A DNA stretch of 64,000 bases from Monomorium pharaonis (Eukaryota; Arthropoda; Insecta; Hymenoptera; Formicidae): the NCBI RefSeq assembly GCF_013373865.1, contig NC_050470.1, forward strand, positions 3,766,373 through 3,830,372, in the 5' to 3' direction. Shown piece by piece: positions 13,744 to 26,891 of this stretch. Both the position numbers and the translations under genes were made by a program. A model generated the notes under the pieces. The model did no database searches. It was not told the origin of the DNA and saw only the letters and a program-made list of their open reading frames with translations. The stretch's first letter is position 1, and each line of letters opens with the position of its first letter.

Positions 13744-14909
13744 GTAAATTTCGAGTTTCAAAATTACGTGAATCCGAGTAATGAGGCGTTTTTTTTTCCT
13801 CCGACGAACAACGGTGGTAAAACGGTGCGCTCGTTTAAGCGCGATACTTGAAATTTATCACTCGGCGATTCTTGCACAGATAAATGGACGGTAAATCGCG
13901 GGTATCGCGGCTCGCGCACGACACGAGCGCGTTTCTCTTTCGCCGTCGCCCGATATCGCGAATTGGTACCGAAACTTTTTTTTTACGTGCGAAAAAAAAG
14001 CATTAGAGGACTGAGAGAGCCGGTTCGCGTTGAACGATTGGCGAGCGGTGAGGAGAGAAGGGACAGGGCGGGAAATGAAGCACGTGTGAACGCTACGCTT
14101 GGCATAAAATTCGGGGCTCCCCCCGTATGGCGTATGTAAATTGCGTGCAGCGCGCGACGCGCATGAATTTAACTGCCGCCGCATGTAAATTCAGCGCCGG
14201 TGCATGTAAATTTTATTGCAATCAGCTATTGTAAACAGGATTACCACACAGGCGCGACGCCGAAACTGGAGAGCGAGCCGGCCAGTCGATGGAATCCTAC
14301 GAATATTTCGGATTCAGGAACACGCGGCCGCCGATAGGCCGGTGAGAGGGATGCTTACGATACTTTGCTGCTGTCGAGGCTGTCGGTATTTGTGTCGAAT
14401 AAAAATATTTTTCTGGAGATGAAAAACGTATGAATTTATGAACTTGCTTTAATCTCAGAATATTTTATGCATATTTATACATAATAACGCGTTATCTTAA
14501 CTGACTTTTATTAATTCGCAAGCTATGCTTTTACATGAATTACATGCATTACATGAATTATGAATATTGTCGAAGAAATGTGGAGCAATATAGCCACTTC
14601 TGCTATTTTGAGAGGGAGCGAAATAAATTATCGACATCTTATCAAATTTAAGGTACCCTGAGGCCACACGATTCAGTGTATATAACTTGAGTAAATCTCT
14701 CTATCGGGCGTTGTCTTTCTCATTTCTCGCGGTCGTGCAAGAGGCGTGCGGATCCTGGAAATAAGAGAGGGGCGGCGTTTAATTTCGAGTAGTTACGTTG
14801 CAAATTCAGTAGCTGGTGGTTTGCAGATTGTGCGCGCAAATATTTGCGCGCCGCGTACGTCGAGCATTTTATCGGCGCTGATATTAAATGGCGAATATTA
14901 ATTAGAAGA

Positions 14910-14932
14910 CAGAGAGAGAGAGAGAGAGAGAG
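14910..14932. repeat. (AG)n microsatellite
   Basis: About 11 AG dinucleotides. Confidence 0.9.
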
Positions 14933-16137
14933 AAATATGTCAAGGAAACGAAACGAAAAGGCAATTTATCATTTTTTATAAAATACGTTTTATTTAAATT
15001 CTGAAAAATAAGTTTTTTTTGTTTACTAGAATTAAACATACCAAAAATGCTATGTGTGATGTACTTATATATTTCATGAATTATTACATATTAAATTATA
15101 TTGTTGTAATATCGTGAATTATATTATGCAATGTTTATTGTTTCTTTTAAATTGTAATTTGTTGTAACGAAAATCATTATATAATGATATATGAAATCTA
15201 AATCTACATCAGCATTCACAAATGTTATCTATATTTATCAGATTGTTGCATCCTGTGCTAATTACTTTCGTATTCGTTCAACATTTGCTAATAATTTTGA
15301 TTCACTCATGCACACGAAATTACTCTAATTCGTGCTTTCTCGTGGCGTCGATCTTTGACTCTTATTGCACTTTGGCTTTGACAAAATCGCTAAAATTCAC
15401 TCACTCACCGCCGTCAATACCATTATACGTGTCTCCAAGTATCGATGTTCAAAGCGCGCAATGAGCAAGCAAGGCATGTAATCGACTATCTACTAGAAAA
15501 TCCTGTGGCGAATGCAGTATCACATTCTCTCCCCTCCTCTCTTTCTCTCTCTCTCTCTCTCTCTTATCTATCTGTCTATCTATCTACTTCACTTCCTCTC
15601 TTTCTCTGCCTATTATATAACAGTGTCACCAAATTTCAACTCCGTATTTACCGAACTATGCGTTATAGCCGACCGAGTGAGTCGTTTTCGCTGCTGGCGT
15701 ATCAGTTCTGTGCCTCCGTATATACATATCCGGCGACGTAAAACCCATTAGAATTCACGGTCTTCTGGGACAAAGGGTACGAAGGAGAGGGATGCGGATT
15801 TATTAAGTCCTGCTGAATAATGCGTCGCACCACGATACGCGACCCACATCGCCATGGGTCTTATCATGATTATGGCCGTTTTGATTTAGAACAGCATTTC
15901 TCAAACGCAGAAAAGAACTTGTGTTAGTATCCATAAGAAACATTTCTTTGTACATATAAGATATTTATATATTTGTATGGTGTATGCCTGTATGTAAATG
16001 TATTTTAATAATTATTAATGCAAAAATCTGAATATACAAATATTTAGAAACGCTTAAAGGAAGATAAGTTAGAGATTTGAAGCTTTACACATTTCCATAC
16101 CATTTAGAAAGATACCTTAATTTCGCGAATTCAATTA

Positions 16138-16149
16138 CGCGAATTCGCG
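16138..16149. repeat. Perfect 12-bp palindrome CGCGAATTCGCG
   Basis: Self-complementary dodecamer preceded 12 bp upstream by a partial copy (tcgcgaattc). It may be a chance product of CpG-rich sequence. Confidence 0.6.
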
Positions 16150-16904
16150 ATACAGAGAGGTAAGATGGGGAAATGTGAAAACTGTGAAAACGTTCAGATC
16201 GACCAACTTTCTGCAGCATGATTGGCCAGGCGTAAGATCGAATCTCTGTCTCGAGAGATTGCGCGTCGCACAAATGCAGGGGCGGCCGTTTCATAATGGA
16301 GGAACGACGAAGAACCAGTCGTCATTACGTTTACACGTCGACCGGCATGCGGCGATATGGGGCCGATTCCGAAGGAGAATTCCTCGGCGATAAAGAGGAT
16401 TTAGATCGATTTAAGATTCCAATTTCCGGGGTTTCTCGCGGGGTGGATCCTTCCTTGTTCAGCAATCCCTTCGAATACGACGAAGTGGGAAAGCGCATAT
16501 CGCGTTGAAAAGAGTAAAACAGTGTTTCTCAAGTTTTCTCATAACATATTCTCTACTTTTATTTTTCTCTCCTGACACCTCAGTAAAATTTAAAATATTG
16601 GTATCCACGCAATTCACATGACTATATGAATTTATAAAAGGGAGAAAAACCGATGAATTAATTAAAAAGCGACTTTACTTGACATCAAAACATTTGTTAA
16701 AATAAATGTAATAATATCTATTTTCGATTTATTGAATAATAAATTATTCATTGCTTCATAAAAATAATTTTGCATAATAAAAATTTTCAATAAAATTAAG
16801 ATTGTTTATAAGATCAAATAATTTGTTTGTAATTTTTTAAATTACGTTTTCAATCTTTTTTCGTAACTGTTATAAATTTGAGAGACACTGAAATAAAGGG
16901 TTAT

Positions 16905-19900
16905 TCAGGGACGTAAGCCGACATCGCTGGGGCCCGAGCTCGCGCAGAGGGAACGGAGTCGACTCTCACGCGAATTACCAATCTTAAAACTTCTTCCTTT
17001 TTTTCCTCTCTTTTTTTCACCGTTTATCGGATTCCTATTCTTCGAATCTTCCTCATCTTCCTCGCGTCGCTGTTCTCTGCGAACAACTCGGGTTTTTATC
17101 CTCGGCTGACGTTTACTTTTTGCCACGTCGTGTCGTATCCGCGGAGATTGTAATTTTAATTCCGACGGTATTTTACCTCTTACGCCACACCGTTCGTCGT
17201 TCGTCGTTCGTAGGCGTCTTTTCTTTGTAAGTCTGTGTATGTATACGTGAATATGTTTTCGTACGAATCTATGGTTCGTGTATCACACCAGCTAACTTCT
17301 TGTCGAACATCTCTCCCCTTTTCTTTCCTTGTCGATCTTGCTCCTGAGTAGAATTCTAATCTTCTGTTCTTCGGCACGCCTAGATACTTTCCGTATGTAA
17401 TTAAGCGTAACTAAGCGTTCTGTCCGCACGACAGTTGCGATTTTAATTCTTATCTCGGGTCTCTTTTTTACGCGACCAATTGACCGCGCAATTGCACCGC
17501 GGTATCGATCGCCGAGTCTAACTCGGCAGCATTTTATCCAGTTTTGTTTTTCCGTGAAACCCCAAACTCTCCTCCATAGTTTCTCCATTTCCTTACCGTA
17601 TTTCTTATCGTATCGGCACTCTATCTGGCTTTATAGGCTACTTAGATCGCGGAAGATCGAGATTTAAGACACAGCCAGATGGACACCACTGGTTCCTCCG
17701 GCTCGCACTCGGTTAAATCCGAATTACCAATCTCCGTTTTCGTCACATTTCTTTTTTCGATCTCTTCTCGTTTTCTCCTCTCTTCGTATTTTCCTCAGCC
17801 CTCACGCTTCTCTCATTGCTCTGTCGTCATGTTCTCCCCTTTCTCTCTTTCTCCCTCTCCCCTTCCCTCGCAGAATTGCAAGCTCTCTCTTTCCTTATAC
17901 TAACTTTTTGCCGCGTATCCTGTTCGGTGGAATTCTAATTTTAATTCCACGGCTTTTAGCTTCGTTTCGCTGCAATCTATCCGTATAATCGTCCATAAAG
18001 TTAGATGGTAAACTAATCTCATTTTAACGTGTTTTATAAAACGTACGTTTTACTATTATATTAAAATGATTAAAAAATTCTTAACTTATTTTATTTGCGC
18101 GACTATACGTATGTAACGATTATATTAAATTAAATTTATGTTTAATAAATTTTCTATATTGTAAAAAACTATAAATATATGAACTATGGATTTTCTTTAA
18201 TTAGTTAAGCAGTTTATGTTTTTATCAGTCTTAACACAACGTAATATTTTATTTTCAAGAAATGAGAAAGTACCATTTTAAATGGCCTATGCTAGTACGT
18301 GCGACCTTTATTCATATTTATTTTAATAAAGATTCCAAAAAATGTCTATTCCATAAACTATATCCAAGATAAATGGTTCATTCGTTTCTTCATACATTTC
18401 TACACGTAATCTTGCTCCTATTTTGGCAACATCTTTGCGACATACTTTTGAATCAGGTCGAATATTACACGCGTGCCACGTTATCCTACAAACGAACTAT
18501 CTTACTTTAAGGTCTACTTAGATCGAGTAAGATCCAGATTTTAGAGAAGGGGATACAGGAGTGGGTTGGCCACTACTAGTACCCGGGGTTTGAGTGGATG
18601 GTCGACTCGATCCAAATTACCAGCCTCCCTCTTCTTTTTTTTTTTCTTTTTCATTCGTTGCCGTCCCTTCGTCTTTCCATCTCCTGCCCCCGTTTCTCCC
18701 CTCGTTCTCCTTCGTGGATATTCGTCTTTTTTTTATCCGACCCTCATCTTCATTGTTGTCTTTCTTCTCCACCCTCTCTGGCTACACTCCTTTCACTCAC
18801 CCTTAGTAGCTTCCTCTCATTTTCATTTGCTTTTTCTTTATTTACTTTTTCTATCTGCATTTTAACCTGTGTCTGCCGTTGCCTCGACTCAACCAATAAC
18901 TGATTCTTACATAATCTAAATGTGAAGTTATATGAGCTGAATTGTTCTTTTTGTATCAACATAAGGAACATTATCACGATGTTCACGTTGCATATAAAAC
19001 TCTTATTTACTAGATCGTGATAAAAATATTTTGTTTATCCTACAACAAAATCTAAGGTTTTTTAATCTAATTTTTATAATTTAAGTTTTTTTTATAATTT
19101 AATATTAATATAAACACATTTAATTCTATATCATAATTAAGTTCAACTCAAATTTTAAGTATTAACTGTAATTTTTTAACATGTTTGATAAAACGAGCTA
19201 ATATTATAAAACAAGGTTGATAATTTTAATAGAATTAAAAGAAGTTTGTTTAAAATCTGGACAATTGATCTTGCTTTTTACAATAATATTCAATAACAAA
19301 ATATATATTTGAATTAGACAGTTATGGTAATCTACTATGTGCACAGATGGATTACTTCAATCAATTTCAACAAGCGTGACAAGATTTGTAAGACTTTACA
19401 GACTATTTCATTATCCTGTATCCAACACGATCCAACACAAAAAATTCATCACAAGATACAGTTTCAACAAATGCCCTGGGATTAACTTGGATAACTTGGG
19501 CTGACTCGATTCGCATTGGCGACACTCCGAATTACTTGTCACGACATTCTCCCCTCTACACATGTTTTTTTCTATTCTTTTTGCCGACGTCCCTTGTTGA
19601 TTGTTATTTGTGTTTTTCCGGACTTTCCTTCGACGCCCGCCGCGACGACGGCGTTCCTTTTTGCCGCTGCTTTTTTCCTAAACAGCCTTCGTTCATTTCT
19701 TCTTTTGTCCAATTGCTATGTACATTTTTAGCGTCCAATCTCGTCCGGCTTTGATGCTCCCTAAAGCTCTTTTCTCCTTATCTGCGCTCTTTTATTCGGT
19801 CTCCATCGAGCGAGTTTCATTTAAAAAGTGCATTATTATCTCCGTATATATAATATGTATATATAGGTCGTCGGCAAAAATATAGTATTATATATATATA

Positions 19901-20300
19901 TATATAGAACACAGAATAAAATATTTCTCTGTCTAACTCAGCCACTCTTTCCTCTCGCTCTTCGTCGATTCTTTATTCTCTCTTTGACTATGATCTCTTT
20001 TCTCGCTATAATTTACTATTCCACTTTGCTTTCCTTTCGAGCCAGTCGCCTTTGCGCACCTCGCTATAAATTACTCTTTCGTTACCCTGGGCGCACTAAT
20101 CGATCTTGCTCGCGCCTTTATCCTTTCGCTGAAACTTTCGACCGCACCCTCAATCCATCCTCTGTCTTCGCGTCCCTTCTCGGCCTGCCCTGTCGGCGGA
20201 GCGTCCATATTCCGCCTCTCCTCGATAGTCTGCGGTCCATCGAGTCTAAGATCCAGATCTCCGTGGAAATACCTTCGTCTAAAACTCTCGGGCCACCCCC
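16905..20300 (+). repeat. Pyrimidine-rich ladder of diverged ~0.75-0.9 kb units
   Basis: Recognisable fragments recur in the same order and orientation. (1) An AATTACCA-type core lies at 16972, 17721, 18614 and, weaker, 19529. (2) CTACTTAGATCG followed by a GAAGATCGAGATTT-like stretch lies at 17638 and 18514. (3) TTTTTGCC with a downstream TAATTTTAATTCC lies at 17118-17165 and 17905-17948. A weaker AAGATCCAGAT-containing copy is near 20245. Between cores the + strand is long runs of C and T. Long apparent frames here, for example 19984-20526, are serine/phenylalanine/leucine-rich products of this composition and are not taken as genes. I infer old tandem duplication. Confidence 0.55.
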
Positions 20301-20527
20301 AACTCTTCACGATCTTTCGTTCTCTCAACCATCTCCTGCTTCTATACTCTTCAAGCGCTCGCTACTTTTTCCCTCAGCTCTTCCCCCCTTCTTCTCTTTC
20401 TCTCTCTGTCTCGTCTACCCCTCGCGTCGTCCTCGATCGTTCCTTTTTCTTTCTTTTCCCTCTTTATCCGGGCTTTTTTCTTCATCGCACTCACCCTCGT
20501 TCTCCGCCTCCACTGCCTTCTCGTAAG

Positions 20528-20783
20528 GAAGGTCGTAATTGGCCCTTCGGCCACGAGCGACCACGGTGGAAAGCAGCCGAGAGAGCGAACTACGGGCAGC
20601 GGGAAAGGATTGGGAGTTGCAGGGATAGGGTAATAGCGGGAGCGACGGTAGCGGTAGCGAGAGATCCTCGGGAGTGTCTACCCTATATCACGGGGGCTGC
20701 CGGGAAGTACAAGGGACACGGGGCTCTTCCTTCCATCCTCCTGGGACCGAGCCGGCCATCCCGTCGCTCTGAACTTTACCAGG
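20528..20783 (+). other. Candidate 256-bp exon
   Basis: A roughly 130-bp polypyrimidine tract (20395-20525) ends in AG at 20526-20527. The following 256 bp switch abruptly to purine-rich, GC-rich sequence. One frame (starting at 20528) is open throughout and has no internal ATG. The segment ends in CCAGG directly before a donor-like gtgaga (20784-20789), after which the frame closes within six codons. The skew switch and matching borders are exon-like. The translation is arginine/glycine-rich and unrecognised, and an 85-codon open stretch in GC-rich DNA is not rare. It could be untranslated or not an exon. Confidence 0.25.
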
Positions 20784-20844
20784 GTGAGATATGCAGAAAT
20801 TAAATATTCATTCGGGTTACCATCCCTCGGTCTCTATCTCCCTT

Positions 20845-20847
<3 letters not shown>

Positions 20848-20897
<50 letters not shown>
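20848..20897. repeat. (CT)n microsatellite
   Basis: Long CT run. Serine/leucine or arginine/glutamate translations on either strand are repeat artefacts. Confidence 0.95.
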
Positions 20898-20909
<12 letters not shown>

Positions 20910-22182
20910 CTCTCATCAACCAATTTTCTCTCTTCCGCACATTCTCCGACTCTTTTTTTCTTCTTCTTCTTTCTTGGAAGTAAGACTCTGGCTCGAGGCC
21001 AGGCTTCCGTCGAACCTCTCGATGTTCGACGTCTTTTTGTCTTGCATGCATTGTATGCATTGTCGAAAGACGCAATGGTATACACTAGTATACGAAAGAT
21101 CCCAGAGATTATTCTTTTTTATTATAGAGATATTAAAAGTAAAATTGACGAAAAACATTCTCGTTACATTTACAGATATATTGCCACAAGTATTAAAAAT
21201 TGTATCGATCAAATTTTTCCAAGCGTAATTAAAGCTGTTTATTTCTCCCTGATTTATTTAATAGATGTTTCATTTATTCACTATTTATATTTATTTCAAT
21301 ATTTTTTATTAATGAAAAATGTAACGTTCAATCCATGAAATTTAACAAACTCAGCTCGAGTGAACAATACAATTCTCTACAATTGACGGATTGAACTCTA
21401 ATCCTGTGTGTATAAGTACCGTCATTCCCTTCCTTCCGTGTTCCGTTGTTCCGTCGCCTTTTCTATAAGTCCGATGATTTCCACGAATTCAGAATCGCGC
21501 CGGAAACGTACCTGTTGAACCAACCACCGACTTCGATGAAATAATGACGAGTGGCTTATGCGCCGTCTGCAGCCAACGGGGAGGGGAGGGGGAAGGATGC
21601 GGGAGCATAGGGCCAGGATGCAGCCGTGCTGCGTTGCGCAATGTGCTTCCCGTTTCACCTCCCTATCCTCCCGCGCTGCAGCCGGAGAGGTATTCTCTGT
21701 CAGCGTGGAATTGCGTCGTCCTCTCTGCGCCCTTCATCCCGAACACATCCCGCAGGATGAACGCGGCTATGGTTTCGAGGAGACGAAACGCTTCGCTCGG
21801 GATAAAAGGATTTGTTTTACTGCCACAGCGTGCGGAGCGGGAAATGAAGGCAGGGGGATGAGATTTGAATAGCGTTGTCGTCGTGTCGTCGCACAACGGG
21901 CGAATCGCTAAATTGTCGGAATCGCACGACCGATAATTCGCGCCGCCTCACTGCCGGTGTGGCTGCGGTGTTTTACGGTCGGGATTGCTCTCGGTCGCTC
22001 TTAGCTTCCACCATATTTCCATTCGAAAACACCGAGCTCGTGTTTAAGTACATTTGTAAATGCGATATTTTTCGTGAATATCAAAGCGAGTACGAAGAAA
22101 GAGAAGTTAAGTCAGTCTATTTCGAAATGTATATTGACTTTCTTTGAAGTCAAAACAATATCAAGCTTTTTAATATTACTTC

Positions 22183-22209
22183 CACGTGATTAAACAAAAT
22201 GTTCACGTG
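22183..22209. promoter_or_regulatory. Paired CACGTG E-boxes
   Basis: Two CACGTGAT direct copies start at 22183 and 22204, two helical turns (21 bp) apart, in AT-rich DNA. CACGTG is the palindromic site of bHLH (Myc/Max, Clock/Cycle type) factors. No nearby gene start supports a specific role, so the call rests on the motif and spacing only. Confidence 0.25.
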
Positions 22210-24483
22210 ATAACAGAAATCGAAGATCATATTTGTTTCAAATAGACAAAAGATTAATAGTTGACTGTTTCAGAACTTATTTTGTGCACATTTGTGAGTT
22301 TTGTATTAATTCTTTGCTAATCTTATTTCTATTTGTACGTGACATGTTCTTTCTAGGACAAGCGAGAAAATTGCGAGCGCAGATTTCAGAAACTAAAGGT
22401 CCGTTTTCCTGTCCCGGGAATGGAAATGTCTACTCCATTTATGTCCCACGCGACAAGATTTCTAATTACGCGAATCTAATCCACTCGCGACTATTCCTCC
22501 AGTAAGAATTAATAACTTCTTTCCTAGCCCTCATCTCCTTTCAATTATCTTAATTAATTATCTTAACATTCTACAGTGATGGAATTTTATTACGGATTAC
22601 AATTATTTGTCAAATTGTTCCAATTAATTCTTCTTATTTTAATATATTAATTTTAGTCGGTCTTCAGATTGATAATATTGAAGGTTTGACAGAGAAAAGA
22701 AAGATTTGCATTATAAATGCACAAAATAAAAGACAAAAGATCTTAGAAAAATTTTTAATATTTTGACCATAAAAAATCTTAGAATTTTCATTAAAACTGG
22801 TTGTGTTTAAAATGAATGGTTTTGTTAAATTCAATATTAAACATTTTGTAAATTAATTTTTCCTTTTTTAATTAAATATTTCAAATATACATATATTAAA
22901 ATATGTATTATTTTAGTAATATACATAAAAGTTTTTGCAAAAATTTATATATACGTATATTTAATAATGAATTTCACAATTTTACGCAACATATTTACAA
23001 TCTTTTTAGTATAAGAAACTTTAATAATTCATTATTTCCAATACGAATGACCAATACGATGTCCTCTAGCGCGCCAGCGCATTCTTCTTGCACAAGAGAA
23101 TAAAATTCCTTTCAGATGTTCCGGCTTCTTGCGATTGGCAGTAACACCTCGAATTCCATCCAACGGTGATCTCACGAACGTGTCTCGCAGCATCGTTTTC
23201 ATGCCGATTTGAGAACGTAATGATTCCTAGAAATGCTTTACTTTCACATTTTTGATTCGTCATTTGAGCAGTTATATTACAGCAAAAGTTGTACAGGATT
23301 AAGAAATGAATAGTATGTCTTAAACCTATAAACTTACCGATTCATTTTATTATATTATTTGCATTTTATTTGGAAAATTTTTCATTTTCATGCTATTTTG
23401 TTTAGAAAGATTTTTCTCTAACACATTAATACTTTAATTAAAACGCAAATTAAATTTTTTATGATAAAGATACCGAGAAATGACAAAATTTATGTGGCAC
23501 ACAAGTAGATTTTTTTTCTTTTCAGAAATTTTTGAACTAAAAGTAAACTCTCAATAAACAAAGAAATTTATAGATTTAAAAGATCTATAAATATAGATAG
23601 GAGATTTTGTGATGAAAATATCATAACTCTTTTATTTTGGACTTTATAATACAAAAAGACATTAATCTTTTAAAATGTTTGAAATCATTGACGTTTTGCA
23701 TAAATTAAATTCGATAATGAAAGGGTTAATAATCCGACAAGCTGATTTCGTGTTTCAGCCAGGATCGTAACGACTCGGCCGGTGATCATGCCGTGCGTTT
23801 CACGGCGCGGTTTGAATTTCGACTTGAATGCGAGCCAATATGGGGTACATAACTCTGGGCCGACCATTAGTTTCGCTTTTACGAGGCAAATGAACCATGC
23901 CCGCGCTCGTAAGATCGTGGAGTTTACATTTTTAACGACGGAACACGTTCGCCCCTGGTGTGCGTCGTGAATTTGTTTCGCGGTGAGCGAACGAGCGAGC
24001 GAGCAAGCGAAACCGCAACGATCGATTCTCCGTGCTTAGAAGGGCGCTTCGTTTCGCGACAGAGATAGATTTAATCCTAGCAAGATCCTGATTTGTAGTA
24101 TGACGGACTTAGAATAGATCTGCGTGACCTATTACCAAATTTATTAAATATATTATTTTTTTTAATTTAAATTCAAATTATACAAAAAAATGCATAAACA
24201 AATGTTTATAAGTACATGCAATCGTGTGTTCGTAACATGTAATTTGCACTCTTTACGCATTTCTAATTTAACTTTTCATGTATTTCAAATATTTCTCTTT
24301 TAAAAGGAAAGAAAACTTTTACTAAAATCCTTTTCGGTTAACGGAAAAAATGCCAGCATTTATAATCTGTTCTTAAGATCTTAAGATCATCTTAAGTACA
24401 GTCTTAAGATGTAAAATCACAGAATCATAGTCTTTTAAAACACACGACGGCGGTTTTAATAACAATGAAAATAAAATACATAA

Positions 24484-24525
24484 TAAAATAATAATAATAG
24501 TAATAATAATAATAATAATAATAAA
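24484..24525. repeat. (ATA)n microsatellite
   Basis: Imperfect AAT/ATA trinucleotide run. Confidence 0.85.
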
Positions 24526-25272
24526 AATGAAAAGCAAACTGTGAATATTGGTCACAGACTTATATCGGTCTGAATCTGATTTTCTATTGTTTTTCTATAT
24601 AGAGAGCTAATTTTTATTTATTTAATACATTTGTTAATATTTGCTTTATACTTGAAAAATGTATTTATCATTAATTCAACCATGATAAACAGTTCGCGCG
24701 TTTATATTTATAAAAGAACATAAAATAATTGTTTTAAAAGTTATATAATCGAGAGTTTAACACGAATAGTCTCATGGAAGATCCAAATTTCAGCCAAGTG
24801 CTTAATTCGTGTGTTAGTAACACAGATAACTTTAGGTAATAAAGGACAATGTTACAAGGGCATTGTGCCGTGTTGCACAATCGCTCCTGCGCTCCTCTAT
24901 AATATCGATATATCGGAATCCCGATGAGACTCTGGCATTGTCAACTGCAACGGCGCGGTTAGAGGTATTTCCTGCCGACAAGGGACGGACTTTAACTAGT
25001 TAAAGTCACTTTCAGTATAAGGGTCGCATTGCTGTAACCTCTTTACGGGATTATGACCCTTATGGAAAATATTCGTCGGCGACGAATGGAAACTCGTTAA
25101 ATTAATTTGCTCCAAGAACGATATTATAACCGACGCAGTTATAAAATTACGAGACTCGCGACAAATTTGTTTATGTGTATCTTATCATTCAGATACTGAT
25201 TAAATATGTGACTTTAAAGTGTACTGTAATAACGGTTCAATCTCTAATTGCTGCAAATTAATTTGATTCCAG

Positions 25273-25311
25273 AGCGATCGACAGAGAGGTGGACAGCAGA
25301 AAACCCGCGAA
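25273..25311 (+). other. Possible 39-bp microexon
   Basis: The segment follows ttgattccag and is followed by a consensus donor gtaagt at 25312. Its length is a multiple of three and all three frames are open. The polypyrimidine tract is weak and 39 bp carries almost no coding signal, so this is only a pointer. Confidence 0.12.
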
Positions 25312-26657
25312 GTAAGTCTTTTTATATTATTTCTTTGTAAATTCTATCCAACCCAAACAAACACTTTCGTGAGTCGAAAATTAAAATCTTTCTATTGACC
25401 CCGAAAAAAGTACGGAATAAAAGAAATTCGATAACATCTCTTTGACGTTGTTCACAAAAGTACAAACATACTGACTTTCGACATCAGTTTCATACCAATC
25501 ACAAAATCGATATCTCACTAAATTGACGTAACATTGTTTGCCGTTGCTCCACTGTATCGCAATTGTATGTGTACAGCAAACGTCGGCGTAGACGGTCGCT
25601 AAAGTTCAAAGTAATTTCGGGACGCGCGGCAAAACATTTAGCACAGATTCCTTAGCGTCCATTGACGATCCCGGAAACACGTCCGTGGCATTGTTTGAGT
25701 TTCGATTTGAACGCGGTCCAATATGTACCGTGTGGTACATACTGGTCTATATTAGCTTCTCATTTGCCTGGTACACGCGATGTTACCGAGAAACCGGCCA
25801 ATTAAATTAACTAATAATACGCGTCGTAATCACCTTACGTCGCGCGCCGCGCCGTTCGATCGATTACCAATTATATACCAGTGATGCGTCGCGATAAATT
25901 AACACGGGCCAATTTAAGTATCGAGAATCGTGTAAAAATATAATTAATGAACATTGTCAAAAGAATTATCATAATTAATTTCGGATATTGGCTAACCGCG
26001 TGATTAAATTTTACAATCTGTGCAAAAGTAACTTCACCAGATATTCGTAATCTCCGAATACAATCGAAGGGGACAACTTTTTATTGAGAATCGGAATTAC
26101 CCTCCTCTCGTCATGCGTATAACTTTCCAAAGTTACTAATTTAGTGAGATTTCTGCTTCACTCCGCTGCACACTGCGCCCACTCAGACCGCATGCTGGAA
26201 AATCTGAAAGTAGCATCCTCGTTTTAAATCTGATTGCGTGGAACATTCAGGTAGGATGAGCCAGATTACACCGCGACGTAAGACCCGAGTTATTACTCCC
26301 GATTTTATATCGCGTAGAATTTTCAGATAAAATGAAAAAGTCATAAGACGCATTAGGGGAGGGAGTTAACGGTGACACGGTAACGTCTACCTCGGATATC
26401 CGGCTAGGTGTGCTTCGCGACCTCGTCGTTCGCGAGTCTCAACTTGAACCCAAGCCAATTTGCGGGCCGCTGTTTTGTCCTTCAGAACACAGCGAATCGC
26501 GTCGTAAGGACGATCGTTACGGCGATTCACGATAAAATCCTTATTCCACGGCTCACCGCCGTCGTCGTTAAGAAAGAGAGAGAGAGAGAGAGAGAGAGAA
26601 GCGAAATCGCTTTCTTAAATATTATTTGCCCCGAAGCGTTCTATTATTCCACGCGAG

Positions 26658-26661
26658 ACAG
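26658..26661. repeat. Target-site duplication, left copy (ACAG)
   Basis: ACAG immediately precedes the 5' LTR and is repeated immediately after the 3' LTR at 34297-34300. Four-base duplications are typical of gypsy-class integrases. Confidence 0.9.
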
Positions 26662-26685
26662 TGTGAGCATCGTCCACGTATTTTA

Positions 26686-26779
26686 GGAATGCACTTAGAC
26701 AGAATTAAGATATATTGTTATTAAGCATAAAACTACTTATCATCTACGGAATGCACTTACAGAGGATTAGAGATATACT
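26686..26779 (+). repeat. Imperfect direct repeat in U3
   Basis: GGAATGCACTTA followed by an ACAGA..A.TTA.AGATATA stretch occurs at 26686 and again at 26748, an offset of 62 bp. The same pair is present in the 3' LTR at 33940 and 34002. Repeated U3 modules in retroelements often bind transcription factors; that role is inferred here. Confidence 0.6.
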
Positions 26780-26891
26780 CCTAATGTATATTTTCCATTA
26801 TTCTGTTTTTAAGAAATACTTTACATTGTTCTCCTCTGAGTGTATGGAATTTCCCTTTTTTTCTAGTAAACATAATACGTCATTTTACCCA

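Larger units (their letters stand above)
11856..16900. other. Non-coding mosaic, no gene recognised
   Basis: CpG-dense blocks at about 12540-13090, 13690-14410 and 16130-16510 are separated by AT-rich DNA. A (CT)n run lies at 15545-15563. Open frames of 60-108 codons overlap on both strands and carry no domain. One splice-flanked 50-bp segment is listed separately. Confidence 0.5.
23811..26470 (+). repeat. Weak ladder copies upstream of retroelement
   Basis: Three cores with shared wording (TTTCGAcTTGAAcGCGaGCCAATaTG type) lie at 23811-23850, 25693-25735 and 26434-26470, all in + orientation. The first two also share a downstream ACAT...GG...ATTAG...CTT and a GGCAAATGA or CATTTGCC element. 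The third resembles, loosely, the cores seen after the retroelement at 34.7-46.4 kb. That would make the retroelement an insertion into one older ladder. Confidence 0.3.
20898..26657. other. Non-coding mosaic, no gene recognised
   Basis: AT-rich stretches (about 21080-21410, 22520-23040, 23270-23700, 24120-24780) alternate with CpG-rich blocks (21420-22020, 23760-24060, 25540-25860, 26340-26660). A (GA)n run lies at 26575-26599, just upstream of the retroelement. No reading frame here shows a recognisable domain. Confidence 0.5.

Noticed and set aside
16296..16508. 70-codon ATG-started frame
   Set aside because: Charged, somewhat protein-like sequence, but no family resemblance, no start context or splice context and an overlapping frame; not enough to call a gene.
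19984..20526. 180-codon plus-strand frame rich in serine, leucine and phenylalanine
   Set aside because: Composition follows the C/T-rich tract and the degenerate repeat ladder; no signal peptide, domain or family resemblance.
20625..20640. Resemblance to a homing-endonuclease (I-SceI) site in agggatagggtaatag
   Set aside because: Only a partial match with missing central bases; chance similarity.
22365..22399. Exon candidate after ttctttctag
   Set aside because: The acceptor is good but the following gtccgt is not a consensus donor, and no reading frame signal supports it.
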